Assembly (NCBI GenBank): GCA_017517815.1
Contig: JAFWYA010000084.1
Span: 1-22,104 of the forward strand
Origin: Clostridia bacterium
GTDB lineage: Bacteria > Bacillota_A > Clostridia > Christensenellales > Aristaeellaceae
DNA length: 22,104 nucleotides
Direction: 5' to 3'
In this document: positions 1 to 7,537 of the stretch, in pieces
How positions within the stretch are numbered: the stretch's first letter is position 1
Layout of the letters: every line of letters starts with the position of its first letter
Program-made: the position numbers and the translations under genes
Notes under the pieces: model-generated
Database searches by the model: none
The model's input: the letters and a program-made list of their open reading frames with translations, nothing else
What the model was told of the DNA's origin: nothing

Positions 1-267
1 AACACCATGCCGGCTCATACTCATGAGCGCCGCATGGAGGTGTACTTCTATTTCGAAGTGCCTGAAAACAACGTGGTTTTCCACATGATGGGTGAAGGAC
101 AGGAAACCCGCCACATTGTCATGCAGAACGAACAGGCGGTTATCAGTCCCAGCTGGTCCATCCACGCTGGCGCAGGCACCAGCAATTACACCTTTATCTG
201 GGCCATGGGCGGCGAAAACCAGGCGTTTGACGATATGGATGTCATTCCTACAATTGAATTGAAGTAA
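1..267 (+). CDS. kduI: 5-keto-4-deoxyuronate isomerase, C-terminal part (5' end outside window)
   Basis: The reading frame is open from the first base, so this is the last 88 residues of a protein usually about 275-280 residues long. KduI (4-deoxy-L-threo-5-hexosulose-uronate ketol-isomerase) converts the unsaturated uronate product of pectin or glycosaminoglycan lyases to 3-deoxy-D-glycero-2,5-hexodiulosonate in the cytosol. The fragment carries the family's cupin zinc site: the HTHE cluster near its start (two His and one Glu) and the later His in PSWSIHAG. The stretches FHMMG, ETRHIVM and [13 protein letters not shown] match E. coli KduI as I remember it. A strong hairpin terminator follows the stop, so this is the last gene of its operon. 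It suggests use of plant or host uronate polymers. Identification is confident; the upstream partners (kduD, kdgK, lyases) cannot be seen. Confidence 0.95.
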   Translation, partial: NTMPAHTHERRMEVYFYFEVPENNVVFHMMGEGQETRHIVMQNEQAVISPSWSIHAGAGTSNYTFIWAMGGENQAFDDMDVIPTIELK

Positions 268-268
268 G

Positions 269-298
269 AAAACCGGAGCCATTGCGGCTCCGGTTTTT
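269..298. terminator. Bidirectional intrinsic terminator between kduI and the MmcQ/YjbR gene
   Basis: A 12-bp stem (AAAACCGGAGCC at 269-280, GGCTCCGGTTTT at 286-297) encloses a 5-nt loop and is followed by T residues. The A-tract on the left arm gives a U-run in the other direction, so it can also end the convergent gene stopping at 307. Confidence 0.9.
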
Positions 299-306
299 AA
301 CTTGGT

Positions 307-681
307 TTAGCCTGATATGGCAAACAGCTCAGCGCGTCGGGATTTCGTCAGTTGACGCACGGCACGCTGATAACTGTGAGCAAGCATATCCAGAAGCACA
401 TCGTCGGGCACAGTACCGTCGAGAGTAACAGTGTTGTTATATGGCTGCTGTACAGGCGGACAATGATAGCCGCGCCGTACTGTTCCAGGGAAATCTGCAC
501 GCCATGCCATTCCCTGCACAGGGTCGCATCGAAAGCTGACCCACGCATTCACGGGCATGAAATTGGCAAAAATCGGCCCGTGCGTGCCGATACGAATGCA
601 AATGCTGTCGGGGCCGAAGGGATTTTCAGCACAGGCGGCAGGGTAACGCAGGGCATGGTTCATCAATTGCTGCAGGGTCAT
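307..681 (-). CDS. MmcQ/YjbR family protein
   Basis: This 124-residue protein fits the MmcQ/YjbR family, small proteins with a CyaY-like (double-wing DNA-binding) fold and no firmly established role. Visible hallmarks are the N-terminal ENPFGPDSICIRIG stretch, a central VSFRCDPVQG segment, the GYHCPP turn, and NTVTLDGTVPDDVLLDMLAHSY, which corresponds to the usual W-N-T-V-x-L-D-G-x-(L/V)-P-D-x-(L/E)-L block followed by a helix. Full length for the family. The start is set by AAGGGAG about 7 nt upstream. It is monocistronic: its own promoter lies at 722-750 and it converges on kduI across a shared terminator. The family call is confident; a specific function is not known. Confidence 0.88.
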   Translation of the reverse strand: MTLQQLMNHALRYPAACAENPFGPDSICIRIGTHGPIFANFMPVNAWVSFRCDPVQGMAWRADFPGTVRRGYHCPPVQQPYNNTVTLDGTVPDDVLLDMLAHSYQRAVRQLTKSRRAELFAISG

Positions 682-721
682 AAGCTGGCTCCCTTTTGAA
701 AAGAAAAATGAATCTATTTAT

Positions 722-750
722 ATTGTAGCATTTTTTGAATCCGCTGACAA
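722..750 (-). promoter_or_regulatory. Sigma-A-type promoter of the MmcQ/YjbR gene
   Basis: Reading the minus strand, TTGTCA (745-750) and TACAAT (722-727) are separated by exactly 17 bp, a near-consensus housekeeping promoter. The predicted transcript starts near 715, about 35 nt before the start codon. It is back to back with the plus-strand promoter at 767-795. Confidence 0.8.
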
Positions 751-766
751 TGCGGTGATTGCAGAC

Positions 767-795
767 TTTGCAGATGTCGATTTCTGTGGTATAAT
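767..795 (+). promoter_or_regulatory. Sigma-A-type promoter of the dehydratase-tadA-HAD-hprK operon
   Basis: A perfect TATAAT (790-795) is preceded by TGG, an extended -10 (TGn). A weaker -35, TTTGCA (767-772), lies 17 bp upstream. Predicted transcription starts near 802, leaving a leader of about 38 nt before the GTG start at 840. Confidence 0.8.
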
Positions 796-839
796 CTAAC
801 CTGTATGCGATTTTGCAACTTTTGATTGGAGGGTATCGC

Positions 840-2759
840 GTGACTTCTTCCCGTCCCAAACTGCAAAGAGCCGCCCGCACGCTTGCCTGGGTGCTTATTG
901 ATATTGTCCTTTTGCTTGCTTCTCTCGCTTTGGCGCAGATCGTGCGTTATTCTGTCAACGGCAATTATGCGTTTTTCCCCAATTCCATTCGTCTGGCGCC
1001 TGCGATGATTGTGATCACGCTGCTGGTTTTTCAGGGCTTTGATATGTACCGCACCATGTGGCAGTACGCCACCGCCAGTGACGTGCTGCGCATCGCAGTG
1101 GCCGCGCTGGTTTCTGCTGTGCTCACCTATGCGTTTTCGCTGGTGGCAAACCTGTTTGTCAAACCGGACAACTTGTTCTTGCTGCACCGCATGGTATATC
1201 TGCTGCACTGGCTGATGAGCCTCGCGCTGGTTGGTGGTTCGCGCCTGCTGTACCGTATGCTGGTCACCCGTGAGCGTGTATCGCTGCTGCGTTCCTCCCG
1301 CAAGGACGAGGCAAAGCGTGTGATGGTTGTTGGTGCAGGCTGGACGGGTGCGAACATTGTGCACGAGATCCAGCGCGGAAGCTACGGCAACTGCATTCCT
1401 GTTGTTGTGGTGGATGACGACCGCATCCGCACCGGTTCCCAGCTCAGCGGCGTGCCGGTGGCGCGCGGAAGCGGCAATATCCTCAAGCTGGCCAGCGACT
1501 ACCGTGTGGACGAAATCATCATTGCTATCGCAACGCCCAAAGGAGATCTGAAACCCCTGATCGAAAAGTGCATGGCGACCGGCTGCCGCGTGCGCCGTGT
1601 CAATCCCCTGCAGGATGTGAAGGGCGAAAACAGCGCTGTACAGGCCGTGGTGCGCGATATCAACATCAATGATCTGCTGGGCCGTCCAGAAGAACAGCTG
1701 GATATGGCGCCTGTTGCAGAATTTTTCCGCGGAAAGACGGTGCTCATCACCGGCGGCGGCGGTTCCATCGGCAGCGAACTATGCCGCAAGCTCCTTCCGC
1801 TGGAGCCTGCGCGCATCGTGCTTTATGATGTGAGCGAAAACTACATGTATGACCTCAACAGCGAGCTGCGCCTGCAGTATGGCGCTCAGCTAAAGGAAAA
1901 GCTCATTCTGTGCGTAGGTTCTGTGCGCGACGAGCAGCGGCTGGATGAGGTGTTTGGAAAGTACAAGCCCCATGTGGTGCTGCATGCGGCGGCGCACAAG
2001 CATGTGCCGCTGATGGAGGACTGCCCGGAGCAGGCCGTGAAGAACAATGTGTTTGGCACATGGCTTACGGCGCAGACAGCGGTGAAGCATCAGGTGCAGC
2101 GCTTTGTGCTGATCTCTACTGACAAGGCGGTTAATCCCACCAATGTGATGGGTGCGACCAAGCGACTGGCGGAAATGATCATCGAAGCGCTTAATGCGCA
2201 GACGGAAACGGAATTCACCGCTGTGCGCTTCGGCAATGTGCTGGGTTCTCACGGCAGCGTTGTACCTCTGTTTGAGCAGCAGATCCGTTCCGGAGGCCCG
2301 GTTACGCTGACGCACCCGGATATCATCCGCTATTTCATGACCATTCCCGAAGCTGCCAGTCTTGTGCTGCAGGCAGCCTCCATCGCACGCGGCGGCGAGC
2401 TGTTTGTACTGGATATGGGCCAGCCTGTCAAGATCCGTGAATTGGCGGAACGCATGATTCAGCTGTATGCGCCGCGCGAAGGACGCAAGGTTGAAATTGT
2501 TTATGTGGGTCTGCGTCCCGGCGAAAAGCTGTACGAAGAGCTGCTGCTGGCTGGTGAAGGCATTGCCAAAACGGAAAACGAAAAGATATTCATCGCCAAA
2601 CCGGAAGTCTTCAGCCCTGAAACGCTTCAGAACATGCTCAGCCGTCTGCAGAACTGCATCGATGAAAACGGCGATATGCTTAAGTGCCTGCATGAACTGG
2701 TACCCACCTTCCGTGAGGCGGATGCTGTGAACAGCGCAGTGGGGAAGACGGCCGTATGA
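840..2759 (+). CDS. WbpM/PglF/CapD-type membrane nucleoside-diphosphate-sugar 4,6-dehydratase
   Basis: This 639-residue protein has the long-form architecture. About four N-terminal membrane helices (roughly residues 12-125) are followed by a first Rossmann domain (VMVVGAGWTGANIV), then the catalytic extended SDR domain with TGGGGSIG at 304-311. In the active site the usual Tyr of YxxxK is Met: STDKAVNPTNVMGATK gives D428-K429 and M437-x3-K441, as in the WbpM/PglF inverting dehydratases. Such enzymes convert UDP-GlcNAc to the UDP-4-keto-6-deoxy sugar used for surface glycans or glycosylation, at the cytoplasmic face of the membrane. The GTG start at 840 is chosen because GGAGGG lies 6 nt upstream; a TTG at 813 in frame has no such site. 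No glycosyltransferases or other polysaccharide genes adjoin it. The stop overlaps tadA by 4 bp. Confidence 0.93.
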   Translation: MTSSRPKLQRAARTLAWVLIDIVLLLASLALAQIVRYSVNGNYAFFPNSIRLAPAMIVITLLVFQGFDMYRTMWQYATASDVLRIAVAALVSAVLTYAFSLVANLFVKPDNLFLLHRMVYLLHWLMSLALVGGSRLLYRMLVTRERVSLLRSSRKDEAKRVMVVGAGWTGANIVHEIQRGSYGNCIPVVVVDDDRIRTGSQLSGVPVARGSGNILKLASDYRVDEIIIAIATPKGDLKPLIEKCMATGCRVRRVNPLQDVKGENSAVQAVVRDININDLLGRPEEQLDMAPVAEFFRGKTVLITGGGGSIGSELCRKLLPLEPARIVLYDVSENYMYDLNSELRLQYGAQLKEKLILCVGSVRDEQRLDEVFGKYKPHVVLHAAAHKHVPLMEDCPEQAVKNNVFGTWLTAQTAVKHQVQRFVLISTDKAVNPTNVMGATKRLAEMIIEALNAQTETEFTAVRFGNVLGSHGSVVPLFEQQIRSGGPVTLTHPDIIRYFMTIPEAASLVLQAASIARGGELFVLDMGQPVKIRELAERMIQLYAPREGRKVEIVYVGLRPGEKLYEELLLAGEGIAKTENEKIFIAKPEVFSPETLQNMLSRLQNCIDENGDMLKCLHELVPTFREADAVNSAVGKTAV

Positions 2760-3223
2760 TGGTACACGAGCGTATGATGCGTTTGGCTCTTGAGGAGGCG
2801 CAGAAGGCTTTTGATGAGGGTGAGATCCCCGTTGGCGCAGTTATTGCACAGGGTGAAAACGTCATTGCCTGTGCCCACAATCTGCGTGAACAGCGCAAAG
2901 ATCCCACAGCTCATGCTGAAATGCTGGTCATTCAGGCTGCATCCCAGATACTGGGGACACGTCGTTTGAATGACTGCACGCTGTATGTAACGCTGGAGCC
3001 ATGTCCCATGTGCGCAGGTGCGCTGGTGATGGCCTGCCTGAAAAAATGCTATTTTGGCGCGAGGGATGAGCGTCAGGGCTGTGCGGAGAGTATCTACGCC
3101 CTTACACGTGATCCGGCTTTTTATCATCGCCTGACCTGCGTGGGCGGACTGCTGGAAGACGAAGCCTCACAAATGCTGCGCAGCTTTTTTGAAAGCCGTC
3201 GTCAGAAAGGGGAACGCATTTGA
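2756..3223 (+). CDS. tadA: tRNA-specific adenosine-34 deaminase TadA
   Basis: This 155-residue zinc deaminase should convert A34 to inosine in the anticodon of tRNA-Arg(ACG). The catalytic HAE motif (H53-A54-E55) and PCPMC motif (C83, C86) supply the zinc ligands and proton shuttle. The C-terminal helix with HRLTCVGGLLEDEASQMLRSFF is typical of TadA rather than of cytosine or guanine deaminases. Its ATG overlaps the stop of the upstream dehydratase (ATGA), and a second ATG follows directly, so the true start may be one codon later. Its last base pairs overlap the start of the HAD gene, suggesting translational coupling along the operon. The functional call is confident because length and both motifs are complete. 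Confidence 0.95.
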   Translation: MMVHERMMRLALEEAQKAFDEGEIPVGAVIAQGENVIACAHNLREQRKDPTAHAEMLVIQAASQILGTRRLNDCTLYVTLEPCPMCAGALVMACLKKCYFGARDERQGCAESIYALTRDPAFYHRLTCVGGLLEDEASQMLRSFFESRRQKGERI

Positions 3224-4014
3224 AGATCGACACGATTGTAACTGATATGGACGGTACCCTGCTGTCGCCCGACCGGGTCGTTACGCCCTATACGATGGAT
3301 GTGCTGAGCGAATGCAAAAGGCGCGGCATCAGGCTGATCCCTGCCAGCGGGCGTACGCATCCCAGCATGCGTCCCCATATGGAAAAGCTGAATACCGGCA
3401 TGCCTTACATTGGAGGCAACGGTTCGGAGATCATCGGAGCAGACCATAAACTGATCGAGCAGCTTACGCTGGATGTTCCTCTGGCATGCGAGATCATTGC
3501 TGCATTGCAGCAGGAAGGTTTCTATGTACAGGTGTATGGAAACGAAGCTTTCTACTACGAAAAGGAATGCATTCAGTCTGAAAGGTACAAGAAAAGCTCC
3601 GGCATGAAGGGCGTGGCTGTTGGCGACTTGACAGCATTTTTGAACTTTGCTCCGCCGAAAGTGCTCAGTGTTAACGACCCGGCTGAAGTGGAACGCTTCT
3701 GGCCCGTCATGAGCCGTCGTTTTGAAGGTCGCGCCACTTTCACAGTCAGCGAACCTAATTTTCTGGAGGCAGAGCCTTTGGGTGCTACCAAGGGCGAAGC
3801 ACTTGTGCGGCTGGCAAACATGCGTGGCGATATCATTCCTGAGCGTACCGTTGCCTTTGGCGACAGCATGAATGACGCATCGCTGCTGGCTTTTACGCCC
3901 AACAGCGTAGCCATGGGCAATGCACGCGAGGATTTGAAAAAGCAGGCTGCCTATGTATGCCGCACCAATGCGGAAGACGGCCTTGCACGTTTCCTGGAAG
4001 AGCATGTGCTGTAA
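3220..4014 (+). CDS. Cof-type HAD-IIB sugar/nucleotide phosphatase
   Basis: This 264-residue protein is a haloacid-dehalogenase phosphatase of the Cof/YidA type (subclass IIB cap). Motif I is DMDGT with nucleophile D9 and acid/base D11; motif II is the Ser of IPASGRT; motif III is the Lys in GATKGEAL; motif IV is GDSMND (D215, D219). The C-terminal VAMGNAREDLKKQAAYV stretch is typical. Members dephosphorylate sugar phosphates, FMN or other small phosphates; the substrate cannot be told from sequence. Translation begins at TTG: AAAGGGGA lies about 7 nt upstream, and the TTG overlaps the tadA stop by 4 bases (TTGA), a coupling arrangement. The gene lies between tadA and hprK. Confidence 0.92.
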   Translation: MKIDTIVTDMDGTLLSPDRVVTPYTMDVLSECKRRGIRLIPASGRTHPSMRPHMEKLNTGMPYIGGNGSEIIGADHKLIEQLTLDVPLACEIIAALQQEGFYVQVYGNEAFYYEKECIQSERYKKSSGMKGVAVGDLTAFLNFAPPKVLSVNDPAEVERFWPVMSRRFEGRATFTVSEPNFLEAEPLGATKGEALVRLANMRGDIIPERTVAFGDSMNDASLLAFTPNSVAMGNAREDLKKQAAYVCRTNAEDGLARFLEEHVL

Positions 4015-4030
4015 GGAAGGAGGGAGAACG

Positions 4031-4960
4031 TTGATCAACGTCAAACACTTTTGTGAAAAACTGGGGCTGGAGGAACTGTCCAATACCAGCTGCAAAGAGA
4101 TGGATATCAACGTTACCGATATCAATCGCCCCGGTATGCAATTCACGGGTTTTTATGAATATTTTGCCCATGAACGCCCGCAGGTGATCGGCAAGGTGGA
4201 AATGACCTATCTGGAGTCGCTCGATCCAGACAAGCGCATGAGCGTGCTGGAAAAATACATGAGTTATCCCTTGCCCTGCATTATCGTCTGCTGGGGCATG
4301 ACGCCGCCCAGAGAACTGATTTCCCTCGCTAACGAGCGCGGTATTCCCGTGTTTCAGAGCAAGCTGCAAACGACGCAGCTCACCTTCCAGACCACCACTT
4401 ATCTCAATCGCGAGCTTGCGCCTCATGTGACGCGACATGGCGTGCTGGTGGATGTTTATGGCGTAGGCGTGCTGCTTACTGGCGAAAGCGGCGTTGGCAA
4501 GAGTGAGCTGGCGCTGGAACTGGTACGCCGCGGCCATCAGCTGTGTGCCGACGACGTGGTGGATATCTGCCGTGTCGCGGACGACTGGCTGCTGGGAGAA
4601 TCCCCTGCGATGGTCCGCCATTTCATGGAAATCAGAGGCATCGGCATCATCGACATCCGTGCTATGTATGGCGTTGGTGCTGTTGCACTCGACAAGTCCA
4701 TCGATATGGTTATCCATATGGAAAACTGGAATGCCAATAAGGAATACGACCGCCTTGGTCTGCAGGAGGAATATACCGATATCCTCGGCGTCAAGGTGCC
4801 TTATCAGGTGATGCCGGTCCGTCCGGGCCGCAACCTGGCAGTCATTGTGGAGGTGGCAGCACGGAATCACAGTCTCAAGCGCATGGGCTACAGCGCCGCG
4901 CATGAGCTGGATCGCCGATTGAATGCCCTCATTGCCCAGAATAGCGGTATGGATGAATAA
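4031..4960 (+). CDS. hprK: HPr kinase/phosphorylase
   Basis: HprK phosphorylates HPr on Ser46 in response to glycolytic intermediates and also removes that phosphate, controlling carbon catabolite repression in Bacillota. The 309-residue length is normal. The N-terminal domain is followed by the P-loop GESGVGKS (151-158), the ADDVV acidic segment, and the HprK signature around EIRGIGIIDIRAMYG. The TTG start at 4031 is preferred because GGAGG sits 7 nt upstream; the frame extends further upstream only inside the previous gene. It is the last gene of the dehydratase operon. No terminator follows, so transcripts probably run on into asnS, which also has its own promoter. ptsH and lgt, common neighbours elsewhere, are not in the window. 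Confidence 0.95.
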   Translation: MINVKHFCEKLGLEELSNTSCKEMDINVTDINRPGMQFTGFYEYFAHERPQVIGKVEMTYLESLDPDKRMSVLEKYMSYPLPCIIVCWGMTPPRELISLANERGIPVFQSKLQTTQLTFQTTTYLNRELAPHVTRHGVLVDVYGVGVLLTGESGVGKSELALELVRRGHQLCADDVVDICRVADDWLLGESPAMVRHFMEIRGIGIIDIRAMYGVGAVALDKSIDMVIHMENWNANKEYDRLGLQEEYTDILGVKVPYQVMPVRPGRNLAVIVEVAARNHSLKRMGYSAAHELDRRLNALIAQNSGMDE

Positions 4961-4968
4961 GAAAAAAC

Positions 4969-4997
4969 TTGCAGGAATCCTGTATGTGTTGTATGAT
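4969..4997 (+). promoter_or_regulatory. Sigma-A-type promoter of asnS
   Basis: TTGCAG (4969-4974) and TATGAT (4992-4997) are spaced by 17 bp in the 90-bp gap after hprK. The leader would be only about 45 nt, which leaves no room for a T-box. Confidence 0.7.
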
Positions 4998-5050
4998 GAA
5001 AACCAGCAGCTGAAAAAACAACTTCGCTTTGATGAAAGGAGACATATCCT

Positions 5051-6445
5051 ATGGCGGATATGAGTATTCGGAAACTTTTTCAGGCAAACCTGACCAGCGG
5101 CATCAAGGAGTGCACCGTCTCCGGCTGGGTGCGCACCGTGCGCGACAGCAAGGCCTTTGGCTTTATTGAACTCAACGACGGCACCTACTTCAAGAACCTG
5201 CAGATCGTGCTTGAAGATGGTATCACGCAGGACTTTGCCGAGATCGTCAAGACCACGCTGGGCAGCGCCATCCGTGCCACCGGCGAACTGGTGTTGACCC
5301 CTGGCGCCAAGCAGCCTTTCGAACTGAAGGCTACCAAGGTGGAAGTGCTCGGTATGTGCGACCCCAGTTTCCCCCTGCAGAAGAAGCGTCACACCTTCGA
5401 ATATCTGCGCACCATCGCCCATCTGCGCCCCCGCACCAACACGTTCTATGCGGTGTTCCGCATTCGTTCGCTGGCTGCGCAGCTGCTGCACGCCTTCTTT
5501 GCCGAGCGCGGCTTTGTGTATGTGCATACGCCCCTGATCACCACCAGCGACTGTGAAGGCGCCGGCGAAATGTTCCAGGTGACCACGCTGCCTCTTGAAA
5601 ACGTGCCCAAGACTGACAAGGGCGATGTGGACTACACGCAGGATTTCTTTGGCAAGCAGACCAGCCTCACCGTCAGCGGCCAGCTCAACGTGGAAACCTA
5701 CTGCATGGCTTTCCGCAATGTGTACACCTTCGGCCCGACCTTCCGCGCTGAAAAGAGCTATACGCCCCGCCATGCTGCTGAGTTCTGGATGGTAGAGCCC
5801 GAGATTGCCTTTGCCGACCTGTTTGACGACATGGAACTGGCCGAAAGCATGCTCAAGTACGTCATCAGCCACATTCTGGCCGAAGCGCCCGAAGAGATGG
5901 CCTTCCTCAACAGCTTTGTGGAGAAGGGCCTCATCGACCGCCTGACCGCCATCGTCAACAGCGACTTTGCCCGCTGCTCCTATACTGAGGCCATCGATAT
6001 CCTCAAGTCCTGCGGCCAGAAGTTTGAGTATCCCGTGGAATGGGGCGTCGACCTGCAGACCGAGCATGAGCGCTATCTGAGTGAAAAGCATTTCGGTCGT
6101 CCCGTGTTCGTGTACAACTATCCCAAGGAGATCAAGGCCTTCTATATGCGCCTCAACGACGACAAGAAGACCGTTGCCGCCACCGACCTGCTGGTGCCCG
6201 GCGTGGGCGAGCTGATCGGCGGCAGCCAGCGTGAAGAGCGTCTGGATGTGCTGAAGGCCCGCATTGCCGAGTGCGGCATGAACGAGGCGGATTATGGCTA
6301 CTACATCGACACCCGCCGCTTCGGCACCAACCCGCATGCGGGCTTTGACCTGGGCTTCGAGCGTCTGGTGATGTACCTGACCGGCATGAGCAACATTCGC
6401 GACGTGCTGCCCTTCCCGCGTACCACCGGCAGCGCCGAATATTAA
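5051..6445 (+). CDS. asnS: Asparaginyl-tRNA synthetase
   Basis: This 464-residue class II synthetase charges tRNA-Asn with asparagine; the length matches bacterial AsnRS (about 465). The N-terminal OB-fold anticodon-binding domain covers [21 protein letters not shown]. The catalytic core carries motif 2 ([21 protein letters not shown]) and motif 3 near the C-terminus ([16 protein letters not shown]), followed by [11 protein letters not shown]. The [18 protein letters not shown] segment and HAAEFWM are AsnRS-like and distinguish it from AspRS. AAGGAG 9 nt upstream supports the ATG at 5051. The gene favours C-ending codons more than its neighbours do, as expected for a highly expressed gene. 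It has its own promoter and a terminator. Confidence 0.96.
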   Translation: MADMSIRKLFQANLTSGIKECTVSGWVRTVRDSKAFGFIELNDGTYFKNLQIVLEDGITQDFAEIVKTTLGSAIRATGELVLTPGAKQPFELKATKVEVLGMCDPSFPLQKKRHTFEYLRTIAHLRPRTNTFYAVFRIRSLAAQLLHAFFAERGFVYVHTPLITTSDCEGAGEMFQVTTLPLENVPKTDKGDVDYTQDFFGKQTSLTVSGQLNVETYCMAFRNVYTFGPTFRAEKSYTPRHAAEFWMVEPEIAFADLFDDMELAESMLKYVISHILAEAPEEMAFLNSFVEKGLIDRLTAIVNSDFARCSYTEAIDILKSCGQKFEYPVEWGVDLQTEHERYLSEKHFGRPVFVYNYPKEIKAFYMRLNDDKKTVAATDLLVPGVGELIGGSQREERLDVLKARIAECGMNEADYGYYIDTRRFGTNPHAGFDLGFERLVMYLTGMSNIRDVLPFPRTTGSAEY

Positions 6446-6452
6446 TCAAACA

Positions 6453-6487
6453 AACACCCCGCCAAGCAGCGGGGTGTTACTTTTATC
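6453..6487. terminator. Intrinsic terminator shared by asnS and the convergent AAA+ operon
   Basis: A 10-bp stem AACACCCCGC (6453-6462) / GCGGGGTGTT (6469-6478) with a 6-nt loop is followed on the plus strand by ACTTTTA. On the minus strand it is followed by a T-rich stretch (TTTGTTTGATT), so it probably stops both converging transcripts. Confidence 0.82.
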
Positions 6488-6499
6488 TGTGCAGTTCCG

Positions 6500-7519
6500 T
6501 TATTCCTGTTCGCCTGCGACACGGATGTCATCAGCCGTCAGGATCATCAGATCTTCGCGGGTGATGTCAGGATCTGTCGCCAGACGGTTTGCCTGGGCGG
6601 ATACGGCGCGTTCAAACAGGTTGCGTACGCCGCGCGCGTTGCCAAAGCCCTTGACGTCGATGCTGTACAGTGCCAGGAGACTCTTGAGCAGGTCGCGAGC
6701 ATCATCGTTGAGCGTGTAGCTGTTCTGCTTGCAGCGCATATCAAAAATGGCCATCATTTCCTCAACGGTGTAGTCGGGGAAATGCAGGAAACGGTTGAAG
6801 CGACTTTCAAGACCGGGATTGGAATGAACAAATTCTTCCATCTGGTCAATGTAACCGGCGACGATCACAATCAGGTCGTCGCGGTGATCTTCCATGGCTT
6901 TCAGCAGCGTATCGACGGCTTCCTGACCATAGTCGTTTCCGCCGCGGCTGGTAAGCGCATAGGCCTCATCAATGAACAGCACGCCGCCCATGGCCTTTTC
7001 AATAACCTCGCTGGTTTTGATAGCTGTTTGGCCTACAAAGCCGGCAACCAGTCCGAAACGATCCACCTCGACCAGATGCCCCTTAGACAGGATGCCCAGC
7101 GTTTTATAAACGCGTGCCATCAGACGGGCGATCATGGTTTTGCCGGTGCCGGGATTGCCTGAAAACACCATGTGAAGCGAAAGATCGTTGACAGGCAGAT
7201 TGTTTTCCTTGCGCAGGTTCTGGATGGTCACGAGGTTGATGAGGCTTTCCACCTCTTTTTTTACGGTTTCCAGACCGATGTATCCTGCAAGTTCAGCCTT
7301 GAGATCCTCGATGGTCTCAGGCTTTTCTTCTTCAACGGCTTCGGCGGGCTTTTCTGCTTCAGCCTGCACGTGTTCAGGGATTTCTGCAGGCTGAGCCGAA
7401 GGTGTGGACGGTGTTGAACCCATGCCCCACAGATCATCTGCAATGCGGTTTAAGTTGCTGCGGGTCATCTGGCTGATCACGTCCATCTGCAGACGGATGA
7501 TTTCATCTTTGCGATCCAT
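6500..7519 (-). CDS. CbbX/SpoVK-family AAA+ ATPase
   Basis: This 339-residue protein is an AAA+ ATPase of the CbbX/SpoVK/EccA C-terminal type. Residues 1-70 are a short helical start plus a Pro/Glu-rich low-complexity segment. The ATPase core has Walker A GNPGTGKT (121-128), a pore-loop region GLVAGFVGQTA (156-166), Walker B VLFIDEAYAL (180-189) and arginine-finger candidates in NPGLESRFNR (234-243). The C-terminal part is the helical lid, with GNARGVRNLFERAV as sensor 2. Relatives remodel protein complexes, such as Rubisco for CbbX or type VII secretion for EccA; SpoVK is a sporulation protein. It is the last gene of a three-gene operon, 18 bp after the secreted protein. A substrate in the same operon is plausible but unproven. 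GAGGAAGG precedes the start. Confidence 0.9.
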   Translation of the reverse strand: MDRKDEIIRLQMDVISQMTRSNLNRIADDLWGMGSTPSTPSAQPAEIPEHVQAEAEKPAEAVEEEKPETIEDLKAELAGYIGLETVKKEVESLINLVTIQNLRKENNLPVNDLSLHMVFSGNPGTGKTMIARLMARVYKTLGILSKGHLVEVDRFGLVAGFVGQTAIKTSEVIEKAMGGVLFIDEAYALTSRGGNDYGQEAVDTLLKAMEDHRDDLIVIVAGYIDQMEEFVHSNPGLESRFNRFLHFPDYTVEEMMAIFDMRCKQNSYTLNDDARDLLKSLLALYSIDVKGFGNARGVRNLFERAVSAQANRLATDPDITREDLMILTADDIRVAGEQE

Positions 7520-7537
7520 GGTATCGCCTTCCTCTCG

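Noticed and set aside
813..839. An upstream TTG start for the dehydratase
   Set aside because: It would place the GGAGGG site inside the coding sequence; GTG at 840 has ideal 6-nt spacing.
4961..5050. T-box or other riboswitch before asnS
   Set aside because: The gap is 90 bp and the likely promoter lies within it, leaving about 45 nt of leader. No specifier stem or antiterminator is seen.
3893..6337. An 814-codon open frame on the minus strand across the HAD, hprK and asnS genes
   Set aside because: It is antisense to three well-identified genes, its translation is the His/Gln/Val/Ala-rich type expected from reversed codons, and it has no ribosome binding site or recognisable domain.
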